Shown: positions 23,705-34,497 of the stretch, piece after piece
How the letters are laid out: each line of letters begins with the position of its first letter
Position numbering within the stretch: the first letter of the stretch is position 1
Source: Hysterium pulicare CBS 123377
Taxonomy: Eukaryota > Ascomycota > Dothideomycetes > Hysteriales > Hysteriaceae
Length of the DNA: 64,000 nt
Direction of reading: 5' to 3'
NCBI GenBank assembly: GCA_000467715.1
Contig: AJFK01000185.1
Coordinates: 1 to 64,000, forward strand
Notes under the pieces: generated by a model
Told to the model about the DNA's origin: nothing
Database searches by the model: none
Seen by the model: only the letters and a program-made list of their open reading frames with translations
Translations under genes and position numbers: made by a program

Positions 23705-26602
23705 TTAACGCCGATGCATGCTTACACCCATCTGTCTCTTTTGCCTGAAAACACTCGTAACGAACTGCGGAATATGATACCATTTTTTCTTGCCTTTCAT
23801 CATAGTCGCCATCTGGGTGTAACGGAGTACTGGAAAGTCAATTTCATTGACCCAGGGGTTCGCTCCGTGATCGAGGAAGAGCTGCATTATATCTAACCAT
23901 AGCTGATTATCATTCGTTGGTTGACGTGGAGCATTCTCCAACACAGCTTCCCAGTACGTATTCGGATTAGCTCCGTGCTCAAGAAGCAGTCGGACCATCT
24001 CAATACTTGGTCGCCTACGTCTACAGACCGGTCTATCATAAAGGGTTTCGAAGCCTTTATAGTTCAAGACCGCAATCTTCAGTAACTTGGTCGTGAGTTG
24101 AGGCTCATCTCGATTGGATAACTTGGACTCCACATACATGGAGAGTTGGCATTGTACGGCCAGGGCTAAAAACGATTTCGTGTGAGGAAGAGTCCATATG
24201 TCTGACTCCGCAATGATTGCGCCGGAATCTACATCCGCAGGATCTGCCACTTGTGATTTCGAGAACAATATGGAGGCCACATGATCGAGTTCATCTAAGA
24301 TCCGGGTCTGCGGCTCCTTCGTGGTACGTTCTGCTTGATCGGCATGTTCTATGCACCATGTAGCAAGCTCCCACAACTCTTGACGGAAGCGATCTTTCGA
24401 AGGAAACGGCGATAGACACTTAAGCTGCAAAAGAAACGACCGACATAGGGATAGATATGGATTGAACGATGCGTCGGTAGCAGCCATAATGTGACTCCAG
24501 ACATCGTCACTCTCTAGAAAATCTCTGACTGTCCGGTGAAGATACTCAACTTTCGCGTAGGCAAGTCGAGAGTTCTCATCTAAATCCACTATCTCTGCAT
24601 TTAACGTCTCTGAACTATTGCTCCTATGTGCTATTTTAGTTACGAGGTGCTCGCAAGGGACAAAAAGACATACCTTTTAATAATCTTCGACACCTCGAGG
24701 AGGCCTTTACAACGACTATTGACCCGACGCTTCATCGTTTGGCCTCTATACAATAATTCTGCATCTGATAAGGGCTTAATTTCTTGTTTGAAAGCAAATT
24801 CAGGATTCTCCTCATCAGCGAACGAGAGACATAATAATGTGGGTGGATGACCGCTCGCTCGGGCAATTTGAAACAGCTGTGAAGCATGTTCTATGTAGCG
24901 AGGATCGAGGTTATTCAGAATCTTCCGAAAGAGGTCCTCCAATTTCGCGGGAAGGGAATCCAAAGTCCTTTGAAGGTCTGATAGCCTGTCCCCGTTTGTA
25001 AGACCGAGAAGCAGCGACTGGACAACAAGAGAGACCCAAAGGAACACACCCGAGGACTTTGTGACAATCTGCTTAATAAGATCTGTGGCATAGTCTGGCT
25101 CTCTCTTACGAAGTTCCTTGAATCCCGGATTCTCGTAAAGATGATTGGTGACATAAAGCTGCATCCCGTTGCTCGTGAGATATTCCAGCTTCAAATTGGG
25201 AACATTGTCGAAGGCGTCCTCGAATACGACCCACGGCCGACTAGACACGCAAAACTTGACGTCTGAAGACGAAGAGACGCATTCTTTGACAAGGGTTATA
25301 AGATCTCCCAGTTCACCGTCAAATTCGTCCATGCCGTCGACCAGAAAGCAAAGTCTTTTATCGGGACATGCCTCTTTCATCAGCAGTTTGAAGGCTCTAC
25401 GAAGTTCTACCCATGTCCAGGAGCGGTCTGCACCAGTATTGAATAGACTGAACACCTCCCATCTCTCAGGAAGTATCCGGGGAATTAAATCTTCGCAGTG
25501 AATCAAGGCCTGAGAAAGGAGTGAGCGGAGCAGGCCTTCTTTGGACTTTTGCAATCTGGTGCCGGCAGCCCAAAAGAAGAAAGCAGAAATGATGAGCGGT
25601 TTAGGATTAGACCAAGTCCCAAGCCTCTCGCGTGTACGTGAATCCTGATAAAGGTACTTCATTAACGTCGACTTGCCTGACCCGGCTTTGCCAGCTATCC
25701 AATAGAGCGACGAGTTCCCGACAAGCCAACCGGAGAAATTTGACCAAGATCCACCTTCGACTTCAGAGCCATCGAATATGAACTCGAAAGTGTTTTTGTG
25801 TGCTTCCGCTATGCCTTCTTGGCGATCTACCATATTCGAGTATCGAAGCGTTCTGAGAGTGATATCAACAAATTGCGCCCCTTTACCTTTGTCAACTTCG
25901 CTCAAAAGCTTGGATGACAAACCTGCAAGGCTTCCATCATCTTGAGCTTGATTTTGCCCTTGATATATAGCATCGACTAGATCTCGCTCCCACCTTGGGA
26001 AGTCAGATTTACTGTTCACAAGAAACTTTTGGCCGAGATTGCGGATTTCCCTTATGTCACTTTCTGTACGAACGGCAGATGAATGTTGCTGACGGCCAAG
26101 GGAGACTACCTGCTCACTGTTATGTGTCATTGAATGGAACTTCGTTGAAGAGGGTGACTCCATACCGAATCGACACTAGAATTGCCAGAACAAGACGTTC
26201 CCGAAGTTTTTGAATATTCGCATATGTCTCCAAAATAGTGTTTTCATTCCATATAGTTGAGAGAGCCTCAAGAAATGCCTTCCATGTATGGCGTTTGTGA
26301 GCGGTCTTTAGGTCCTGTATGGCCTCAATGAGAGCCTCTGCAAGGGAGTTGCACTCTCCACATATTTGCTGGAGCTCCTTTTCGGAAGGCGTGAGTTCGT
26401 GTTCTGTTTCATCGATATGTAGTGACTGCTCTAAAGTGTCCGTTAAAGTAGATAAATGATTCGCGATGCTTTTTCGCTCATGATTTAGAAGGTCCCCATC
26501 GTCTGAGCGATAGATCTTGTAGCCTCGCTGGATCAGCTTGCTGCTGAAGTCGACGAACTGAACAACACCTGCTGCGACTCCTAGTGCGGATACTGGGTCC
26601 AT
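23705..26602 (-). CDS. NACHT-domain STAND (NLR-like) protein with ankyrin-like C-terminus
   Basis: There are three exons: 26602-26166, 26116-24674 and 24623-23705, giving 932 residues. The introns are 49 and 50 nt, with phases matching at R146 and at KIIKRSNSS. Residues 1-140 form the helical N-terminal domain common in fungal STAND proteins (MDPVSALGVAAGVVQFVDF), with some resemblance to HeLo-like death-inducing domains. A NACHT NTPase follows: Walker A GKAGSGKST (288-296) and Walker B CFLVDGMDEFDG (402 on). Then comes a helical segment around SDLQRTLDSLPAKLEDLFRK (DUF7791-like). The C-terminus has two weak ankyrin-like units (RLLLEHGANPNTYWEAVLEN; LFLDHGANPW). Proteins of this class act in heterokaryon incompatibility and programmed cell death after nucleotide-driven oligomerisation. 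The ligand-sensing repeat region is short here. Confidence 0.88.
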
Positions 26603-27962
26603 AACGGCATTAGAAGAAGAACGTCTCTTCTCGAATTAGATCTTCTATTCGACATGATGATAATACAGAGGACCGTGAGGCTGAAGTTTACCTGCCCAGG
26701 TGGTGGGGGCCAAATGTTAGTGACTGATTTCGTACCGTTACATAAGCAGCTTATATTTCAAAGCTTTCCAAGGTTCTATCACCACCTCCATGAGGAGTTA
26801 TGTGTCTACCTCTTGATTTTACCTGCCTTCGTATTCAATGCCTCTAATCCTTAAATGCACAGGGAGGCAACAAGTTGCCAGAGTGGTACGGTAGCAAGGC
26901 AACCTCGCACTCAGGACAGTCATCAATTCGCAGAAACCCCCCAGGAGATAAGGAACAGGACCCTACTCGAGCTCCAAACCTTCAATTGGTATCTGTTTCT
27001 GCCACTGGTTCTGAACCTCATTTTCTTTGTCGTGAGATTGTACAAACTCGTCGGGATAGAATTAATATGCGCTCTGAAAAACATGTATGGAGGATGTTGG
27101 AGTGAAGAGCCAGCAAAACACCGTTCGGTCGAACAGAAGGTGTCCAGCGAGCTCCGCAAGAGATGGACATCGGAAGCGAATTTTGCTTGAAAGCGTGGAG
27201 TAACTATTTCGGCTTCTGTCAACTGCCGATGCGAAATATGGCACGCAATAGGATGATATCGTTCCTGATCCTCGACCATCCATCTCAAAACAGCGACACC
27301 GAATTCCAAAGCATTAGGCATCTATCAGCCTGCAACGTCGCTTGTATGACACGGATGTACACGCATCTTGAAGCTCTGCCACACTTCTAATCCTGAGGAT
27401 AAACTTTGCCATTTTTCTATTCTCCTATTGTACTCATTACTCTAAGTTTCATATCATTTCTATGTATATCCGGTGTTTCGCCCCAGAACTCCTCCAACTT
27501 CAACTTTGGGGAAACATTAAAGTCTCGCATTAGTCTCTCCTCTACATAAGTCGAACCGCTCTCGAAACAAGTCTATCTCGCACATCGGTCATATCCTCGT
27601 ACGAACTTCGTACCACCAACTGCTTCTGCCTTGCAACACCATTGTCGTGGAATAAGATATCCAATCAAAATCAAGATACCTAGGTTTGGCTACCTTCGGG
27701 GTAAGCACTTCTACGTAAGTAGCATCGACACGCATACGCAGGGTTTGGTCAGCCATCAGATAGATTGCATGTTGCCTGAACAGGTAGTGAGGGGTATTTG
27801 AGTCAACCAAATTGCTGGGATTCGGCGTACAAGTAAGTCCGTTGGCCGAGAATGGATTCCAGATGATAAGTAGAAGTAAATAAAAAAGGAATGGGACATT
27901 TATTCTCTGAAGCACTCTGAGCAAGGAACTTCAGAAAGACCTTGGAGGAAGAGAGCGTCGTC
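26603..27962. other. Intergenic between divergent STAND and monooxygenase genes
   Basis: About 1.36 kb containing two promoters. Only weak frames are present, including one on the plus strand at 26855-27190, listed separately. No repeats or RNA genes were recognised. Confidence 0.5.
26855..27190 (+). CDS. Questionable 111-residue protein with one hydrophobic segment
   Basis: An ATG-started frame with one hydrophobic stretch (WYLFLPLVLNLIFFVVRLY) and a hydrophilic remainder. No family was recognised, the N-terminal 40 residues look non-coding, and the opposite strand is also open over much of the stretch. It may be chance. Confidence 0.18.
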   Translation: MHREATSCQSGTVARQPRTQDSHQFAETPQEIRNRTLLELQTFNWYLFLPLVLNLIFFVVRLYKLVGIELICALKNMYGGCWSEEPAKHRSVEQKVSSELRKRWTSEANFA

Positions 27963-29308
27963 ATGGCCTCGGACACGAAGGATCTGAAGGTTATCATTAT
28001 TGGGGCAGGTAAGCTGTGGTTTCCCGAACCAACCCAATCTTTGAAATAACAGTACACAGGTTCAACTGGACTCCTCATCGCACAAGGTTTGAAGAAGGTA
28101 AGCAGTCGGAAGTCTTTCAGCTCCAAGTCTCCAACAAGTAGCCATACTCAAGCATTATGAAGGGCGGCATAACTGCTACTGTCTACGAAAAAGAGACAGA
28201 GTACACCTACAAGGATCGTCCTCGACAGTGGAGCATGGCTTTACATTGGGGCACGAAGTATATTCACAAAGTCTTGCCTCCCGAGATCGCAGCCGACTTT
28301 TCTTCGGCAGAGACGCATCCAACGATCGATCTAACCCCAGAACAAGAACACGTATTTCCAATGGTAAATGGCAAAACCGGTGAAGTGACTTTCAATGTTC
28401 AAGGCGAGAGCACCCGTCGAGTCAGCCGGGCCAAACTGCGTCGACTCTTCTCCCGAGGTTTAGATGTACAGTACGGTAAAGGGTTGAGCAGGATAGACGA
28501 CAACGGGGATAAAGTGACAGCATACTTTGAGGACGGATCCAGCGCCCAAGGCGACGTACTAGTAGGCTGCGATGGAGCCAAGAGTGCGGTTCGGGCAGCT
28601 CTCATATCACCAGAAGAAAACCGTCTCGACCCCACTCCAGTTCGGCCCTGCCACATAGCAGCATCATTTACCCGGGAGCAAGCCCTCTACATCAAGAACA
28701 TGTACCATCCACTCATCAAAATAGGACCGCATCCCGAGCAGCACACATTTGCTCTTATCGCTATAGCCGACGTTCCCGACCCTGCCAAACCGGAAACTTG
28801 GATCTTCGGACTCATCTTCTTGGAGTGGGGAACCTATGAGCAACCAGCTACGAGCCGGGAGAGGTTGGAGCGAGTGAAGAGTTATATGGCGAACTACTGC
28901 GAACCTTTCAGGTCCGCCGCACTCTGGTTGCCGGATGATACATACGTGCCTCCGGATGCATTCAGTGTTTGGACAAACCCCGTGAAATGGAACAATCATG
29001 ATGGACGCATCACCATCGCCGGAGATGCTGCACATCCCATGTCCCCATTCAGGGGCCAGGGCTTGAACAATGCGTTGCAAGATGCAGCGTTGTACGTCGA
29101 GGCCATCGAAATGGTTGTGAGTGGTCAGAAGAGCTTGACAGATGCGGTAAATGAGTATGATGCTGAAGTTCTGGAAAGAGGGAGGAACGAGATAAAGACT
29201 TCAAATCTGCAAGCTTATGCTTCGCTGCATTGGGACGCGCTTATGGATAGCCCGATGATCAAGGCGGGTATTAACAAGCTTGAGCATAATCTCGAGGGGA
29301 AACTGTGA
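27963..29308 (+). CDS. FAD-dependent aromatic-ring monooxygenase (PHBH fold)
   Basis: There are three exons: 27963-28008, 28060-28097 and 28163-29308, giving 409 residues. The first two exons encode the dinucleotide-binding loop, VIIIGAGSTGLLIAQGLKK, which includes GxGxxG. Later motifs are VGCDGAKSAVR (the DG motif, about residue 160) and GDAAHPMSPFRGQGLNNALQD (the GD motif, about 310-330), which binds the FAD ribityl chain. The length is normal for single-component flavoprotein monooxygenases, which use NAD(P)H and O2 to hydroxylate aromatic or polyketide substrates. No second-domain extension, targeting peptide or membrane anchor was seen. The neighbours are not biosynthetic, so a secondary-metabolite role is not supported by context. 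The substrate is unknown. Confidence 0.92.
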
Positions 29309-29913
29309 TTGTTCACCTGACTGTTGAGCTTCATCCGACGATTATCATCGTAGTGTACTCCTTATTAGCAAATCCATATCCCAAATTCTACCATCACTGG
29401 TGTCCACTTTACTCAGTTGCCAACAGTACGGGAACCTTTCACAATAGCCCTTTCGACGACCACCCTCGTAACATGAAAATATCAATTTGGCTTTCCTTTT
29501 TATCTTAAGAAAGCCCATCGCCAAGCCTCTTAAAAGATTCCTGATATCTGATGGATAGGACGTGAGATCTTGTGGAACTTGTAGGAACATCTTCATCGGA
29601 ATCTCCAAACAAACGTATGCTGGGGTCAGCCCGCATTGGACACCTTCACCCCTAACAAGATACTAATCATAACAACACAGCTCCACAGTTGCACAGTTGT
29701 TTGAGGTGATGGAAGACAGCAGACATACAGTATTGAACAAGCAGGTAAAGATGAATGTGAAATCCTACTGCAGGCACCATACTTTTTCTTGCTCACTTTG
29801 ATACAAATTCTTCGGTTGCTTCATTTCAGAAGTCCGTACATTTTTCAGGCCCTATCTACAAAGTAATCTAGGTAAAGCATCCCCAAAGCCGTGCATAAAT
29901 TTCGCCGTTCTCT
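29309..29913. other. Intergenic, convergent 3' regions
   Basis: It lies between the monooxygenase and the minus-strand unknown gene. Only short frames and no recognisable feature. Confidence 0.55.
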
Positions 29914-30673
29914 TCAAGGCCGCACCTCGGACCGCTGAACATATTCTCTGAATACACCTCCAAGCCTAGCAACCAAATGGAGACCCCCATCTTCATCCAA
30001 AAACCACCCGGCCTGTCCCTGGCGGAGAAACGCAAGGCAATATCGCTTTTGAAGGCCGTTTAGTTTGACAAAGTAAACACCTCTCGCAGTTTCTACAAAT
30101 GGTAGAAAGAGTCGTAGAATGCTTGCGTTTGCGGCATCGACGTGCGCATACATTTCCAACACATTGGAGTTGAAATCTTCGTTTGTCTGATGCTCTTCAA
30201 GGACGACGAGAACTCCTTTGAGTTTCTGTGAGTTAGCAGTGTTTGCTTGCGCTGTAAGGAGCTCTTGACGAGCATCTAAGAACTCATCCCGAAATTGTGG
30301 TGGGAACTTGCTCAGGACGTCTGCAAGCTGGACTGATGATTCGCTGTCGGATTGGCTATCCTTGCGCTGGGTCACTTTCTGAGGGTTTGGAGGGTGTTGA
30401 TTTGACGGGGGGCTGCTGACTATACAAAGGTTCGTCGTTCTCCGAAGATTGTTGGCAGAGCTGGCTTCCTGACGGTTGTGGGTCTTTCGAGAGCCACTGA
30501 TTCTTCGAAGGATCCCGACGATCTGAAGCCTGTGGATGCTCCAGTATTCGTTGGCGTTTCGGCAGTGCTTGTCCCTCTGTAGTTCTACCAGGCCATGAAG
30601 CATTTGAATGCTCCATTATGTGGTCTCCGAATGCTTCACGAAGACTGTTGATCAGAGAGTCCTTGAGGGTCAT
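29914..30673 (-). CDS. Unknown protein in two frames, probably joined by one short intron
   Basis: The N-terminal frame starts at ATG 30673 (MTLKDSLINSLREAFGDHI) and runs through a hydrophilic Gln/Ser/Pro region, stopping at 30356. The C-terminal frame, one base out of phase, carries the more structured part: QLADVLSKFPPQFRDEFL, KLKGVLVVLEEHQTNEDF, ASILRLFLPFVETARGVYF and GGVFREYVQRSEVRP, ending at 29914. A GTATAG donor near 30427 with an acceptor GGATAG 70 nt on, or a weaker GTCAGC donor with a GAAAG acceptor, would both restore phase; I cannot choose between them. The compact C-terminal domain is alpha-helical looking, without known motifs. No signal peptide was seen and the family was not recognised. 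Confidence 0.55.
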
Positions 30674-31285
30674 AGCGACACGGTACTGAAAGATTTGGAG
30701 GATTTGGAAGGACTGTCTGGAATTTATGCGGACCAATACCCCAAAAGAAGTTTGCTTTGCTTATTAGGTTTGATATAAAGCATATGCTTGCTTCTTTCTA
30801 GAATTCCGGAATTCTTACCAGTGAGTTCTTTCATTGCTTTTCAATCTAGAAAAACTGTTTTGAAGGGAATCAAACGCCCACCCTCACTCGTCGAACGACC
30901 ATCTCAGGAGACAAAGGTTCGAAATGACGCGGCAAGTAGGGATCAAATCCCCTAGTTCAATTCGCTGAATCTACCTATTCCGACATCTTCTCAGACATCA
31001 AGAAGGAAGTATTTCTCGGTATACTCCCCACTCAAATTGAGAAAGTGAGAGCAGATGACGAAGACGGTTGACGTGTTATGAGTCCAAAGTAGTAGAAAGA
31101 AATGGGCAGCTTTGCTAATATTTACTAAGCAGTTGAGGATACCTACGCTGAAGTACGAAGCCGCCAGTGGGCTCCAGAATACTGCACTACAAATTGGAAA
31201 CCCGAAACCCAAGCTGCTAAACCGCAGTCTAAGAATGTGACATTACCACCCATTTTCATGTACCGCCTATCGTGCATAATGAAGA
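30674..31285. other. Intergenic
   Basis: Promoter of the unknown gene plus the 3' side of the aldo-keto reductase gene. Frames here are short and lack coding character. Nothing else was seen. Confidence 0.55.
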
Positions 31286-32184
31286 TTAGTTGCTAACAGC
31301 CTGGACAATAGCACCTCTGGCGCCCCGGTCCAATTCATCGAAGTGCCGCATGTCCCCAGCATCCAATTCGAAATTATAGACATCAGCATTGGACGCGATC
31401 CTCGAAGGCGTGTCGGTCTTTGGTAGAGGAACCCATCCTTTCTGCAGAGAGTATCGAATGAGTATTTGGGCCGTAGTCTTGTGGTGTTTCTCGGCAATGG
31501 CCATCAGTAACTTGTCGTGGTACTTTCGATTTCGAACGAGAGGGCAATACGCTTCGATGACGATGCCTTGACTGTGGCAGTAATCGACGATCTCACGTTG
31601 CTGGCACCAGGGGTGAAGCTAGATATTGCATTAGAATTGTTATGTAGATATCATGTGGTCTGGCATACCTCGATCTGATTGACGACCGGTGGCCAAATCT
31701 TTGCATAGGTCTTCATCTCCTGGATATGCTGAATGCCATAGTTACTGACTCCAATCTCTCGTACTTGTCCGGCCTCTTTTGCTTTTTCCAACGCCAACCA
31801 CATCAGCTTCCTGCTCTCGAGTCCGCCGTTGGGGCTGTGGATTAGAAATAAATCGACGTAGCCCTTCGGCCCGTCAATCTTCTTCACGCTCTCGACAATC
31901 TTCTCGTATGTCTTTTCGACGTCAAGGCTGGGCGATAAGATCTTGGAAGTGATATAGAGTTCGGATCTGGGTAGTTGGGATTCTCGAATGGCACGTCCGA
32001 CCTGATCTTCGTTGCGATAGTACTGAGCAGTATCGATATGGCGGTACCCGGCTTTGAAAGCCTTGAGACATGATTGCACGCATGTTGGGGCTGGAGATTG
32101 GTAGACTCCGAAGCCTAACCGTGGGATCTTGTATGGGCTGTTTGGAAGCTGAATCACGGAGGATATGGCGAGTTGAGAAGCCAT
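31286..32184 (-). CDS. Aldo-keto reductase
   Basis: There are two exons, 32184-31669 and 31618-31286, giving 282 residues. The 50-nt intron is phase 0 (VVNQIE|LHPWCQQRE). The AKR catalytic tetrad is visible: Asp51 and Tyr56 in HIDTAQYYRNE, Lys81 in LYITSKI, and His116 in LFLIHSPNG. REIGVSNYGIQHIQ and the NADPH-site region VPLPKTDTPSRI are also typical. The short length and the pattern (PRLGFGVYQ, then the TIM barrel) fit the small AKR3/AKR5-like fungal enzymes that reduce aldehydes or ketones with NADPH. The start at MASQLAIS was chosen because upstream sequence is promoter-like. It is divergent from MRI1 with 326 bp between the ATGs. The substrate is unknown. Confidence 0.92.
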
Positions 32185-32510
32185 GATGGTGATTTCGCAG
32201 GCGTCTTTTGAGATCCTGAGGAGTGTCAATGGGGTTGTATACGAGCGAGTGAAATGGAGAGTGTGGATAGTACTTTCGACCGAGCTCTGGCACGACTGAG
32301 GTTCATATTGCTGTTGCCACGCGCTTGTTGTTTCCCCTTTGCCTTTGGGTTTAGGAAGTCGTGACGTCCCTTCATGTTCGGGGTGAAGTGGGGCCCACGC
32401 GGAATGAACGCTCCAGGCCGTGTGACGTGCATCGGGAGGAATGCCCCTCCAAAAGGTTTTGATTGATGATGCCATAGAGCTGAGTCAATTCACCAACACA
32501 CATCCACATC
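32185..32510. promoter_or_regulatory. Divergent promoter region of aldo-keto reductase and MRI1
   Basis: 326 bp between two divergent ATGs. No TATA box or known operator was identified. Confidence 0.4.
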
Positions 32511-33732
32511 ATGGTTCTACAAGCCATCAAATATGTCAGAGGGCAGTTGGAGATACTTGACCAGCTGAAGTTACCGCATGCCGAGGAATACGACCATCTT
32601 TATTCGAGTTCCGATGCATGGCACGCTATCAAGGAAATGCGCACCAGAGGTGCTCCAGCAATTGCCATCGTGGCGGCTTTGGCTCTAGCGGTTGAGTTAG
32701 AGACTATGAAACTCTCATCCGTAGCAGAGGAAGTCCAGGTCTTCATTGACGAGAAATTGGACTACCTAGTTACCAGCCGACCCACAGCTGTCAATCTTGC
32801 CGATGCCGCCAGGAAGCTCAAAAAGACTGTCGACTTCGCGGCTGGAAAGGAAGGCGCAACTGGCACCAGCGTCAAAGATGCATACATTGAAGCTGCAGAG
32901 AAGATGTTGATCGATGATGTCTCGGATAATGAAGCTATCGGGAGGCATGGTGCTCTCTGGATCGTGCAGAATACAGAGCCAGGCCAGAAGGGGCAAGTCA
33001 GCGTCGTCACGCATTGCAACACTGGGTGAGGATTGTCTTGACCAGAGATAACACTACCACTGACTCAACAGGTCTCTTGCGACAGCAGGATATGGCACCG
33101 CGCTCGGCGTCATCCGTTCCCTTCATTCCAACGGCTCCCTGAAGCATGCCTTCTGCACTGAGACACGCCCGTATAACCAAGGCTCTCGCCTCACAGCCTT
33201 TGAGCTAGTCCACGATCAAATCCCGGCAACCCTGATCACAGATTCCATGGCAGCGGCATTACTTCGTTTGAAAGGACCCACCGAACACATCGCAGCGATC
33301 GTGGTAGGCGCAGATCGCGTTGCAGCCAACGGTGACACTGCGAACAAAATAGGGACGTACTCCTTAGCGATTGTGGCGAAACAACATGGTGTGAAATTTT
33401 TGGTAGCAGCTCCTCGCACAACCATAGATCTAAACACTAAATCCGGGGATGATATTGTGATAGAGGAACGACCGGGCAAGGAGATAACACTGATCAAGGG
33501 GCCTCGACATGATGGCGTCTCGCTGGATCTGAGCGTAGTGGAAGTGGTCAGTATCGCTGCGAATGGAGTCGGAGTCTGGAATCCGGCTTTCGATGTCACT
33601 CCCGCAGAACTCATTGATGGAATCATCACCGAGGTGGGAGTTGTGGAAAAGGATAGCGCGGGGGTCTTCCATCTCGAAGATCTATTCAGAGACGACCAAA
33701 GAGATAAACCGTCTACTACCGGAGGATTGTAA
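32511..33732 (+). CDS. MRI1: Methylthioribose-1-phosphate isomerase (methionine salvage)
   Basis: There are two exons, 32511-33025 and 33072-33732, giving 391 residues. The 46-nt intron falls in [17 protein letters not shown]. The enzyme converts 5-methylthioribose-1-phosphate to methylthioribulose-1-phosphate, the first committed isomerisation of methionine salvage. Signature segments are the N-terminal [18 protein letters not shown], the catalytic Cys169 in VTHCNTG, and Asp253 in [18 protein letters not shown], the residue pair known in bacterial MtnA. The end, [11 protein letters not shown], is also typical. Length and motifs place it in the eIF2B-related isomerase family, in the MtnA branch and not among the eIF2B subunits. 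It converges on a small coiled-coil gene. Confidence 0.96.
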
Positions 33733-33950
33733 TGCAACTCTAAATCCCTTCCATGTATATAGTTATACAAAAACCAATAATGATGTACGATAGGTAGACG
33801 ATTTGTTGGATCAGTGCGGAATGTGCGAATGTTGGAACGAGCCTATGCCTACTCCCGTCGATAAATGCAGAGGTACCCAATCTATCCCAGGTGCTTCAGA
33901 GTCTTTCCTTGATACCGTAAAGATTTGTACTTCCGTAAGATCAAAACTCC

Positions 33951-34249
33951 TCAGGTAAAACTTGTGCTTTTGTCGCCGTTACTGGATGAATTCTCAGCAT
34001 TCTTGGCCCGCCTCGTCCTATTCTTCTCTTCTTCATCTGCCTTTGCTAGTAGTTCATCGAGCTTCTTTTCTAGCGATGCGAGGTTGTTCTCGAGTGCGGT
34101 TGCTGTTCGTTCTCCACGCGCGAGCTCTTGAAATGCCTGGGTATGTTAAGTGGTGCACCAAAGGGTAGGGATCATTGTGGGGGGCAGACCTGAGCAAAGT
34201 CAGCTTCCTGATGGACGCTGTCCTTGTCACCGTTCTGTTCGCCGTTCAT
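33951..34249 (-). CDS. 81-residue coiled-coil protein, unknown function
   Basis: There are two exons: 34249-34190 (20 codons) and 34136-33951 (61 codons plus stop), separated by a 53-nt intron (GTCTGC...ACCCAG). The joined protein begins MNGEQNGDKDSVHQEADFAQ and runs into a charged heptad region (ARGERTATALENNLASLEKK, LDELLAKADEEEKN) with a basic, Asn/Ser-rich tail ending KSTSFT. The continuous coiled-coil pattern over the splice junction supports the model. Neither exon alone would make a notable open frame. It is divergent from PAN1 (248 bp between the ATGs) and convergent with MRI1. Small proteins of this look are often subunits of larger assemblies; I could not name the family. Confidence 0.7.
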
Positions 34250-34497
34250 CCTGTGTGAATCGACAATAATCAATGACTGGTGTTGAGGAATCGAGCACGA
34301 GTCGGGAATGCCAAACCGGCATGACGAACGCGCTAGCTGAGCTTCACTGGGGTTCTCCAGCACAGACAACCTCCCACGACACCAACTTTGTATCATACAC
34401 CAACTCCCCCCTCAAGTCTCGATTCGTGCTATCAGGATACTCATCAACGCATGCGGCTTGCCAGCTTTCATTAGAAGAAGTTCAATCCTGAGCCGCC

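Noticed and set aside
27589-27924. Minus-strand frame with a signal-peptide-like start (VPFLFYLLLLIIWNPFSANG)
   Set aside because: There is no ATG before the hydrophobic part; the frame opens at TTG after an in-frame stop, and it overlaps the monooxygenase promoter.
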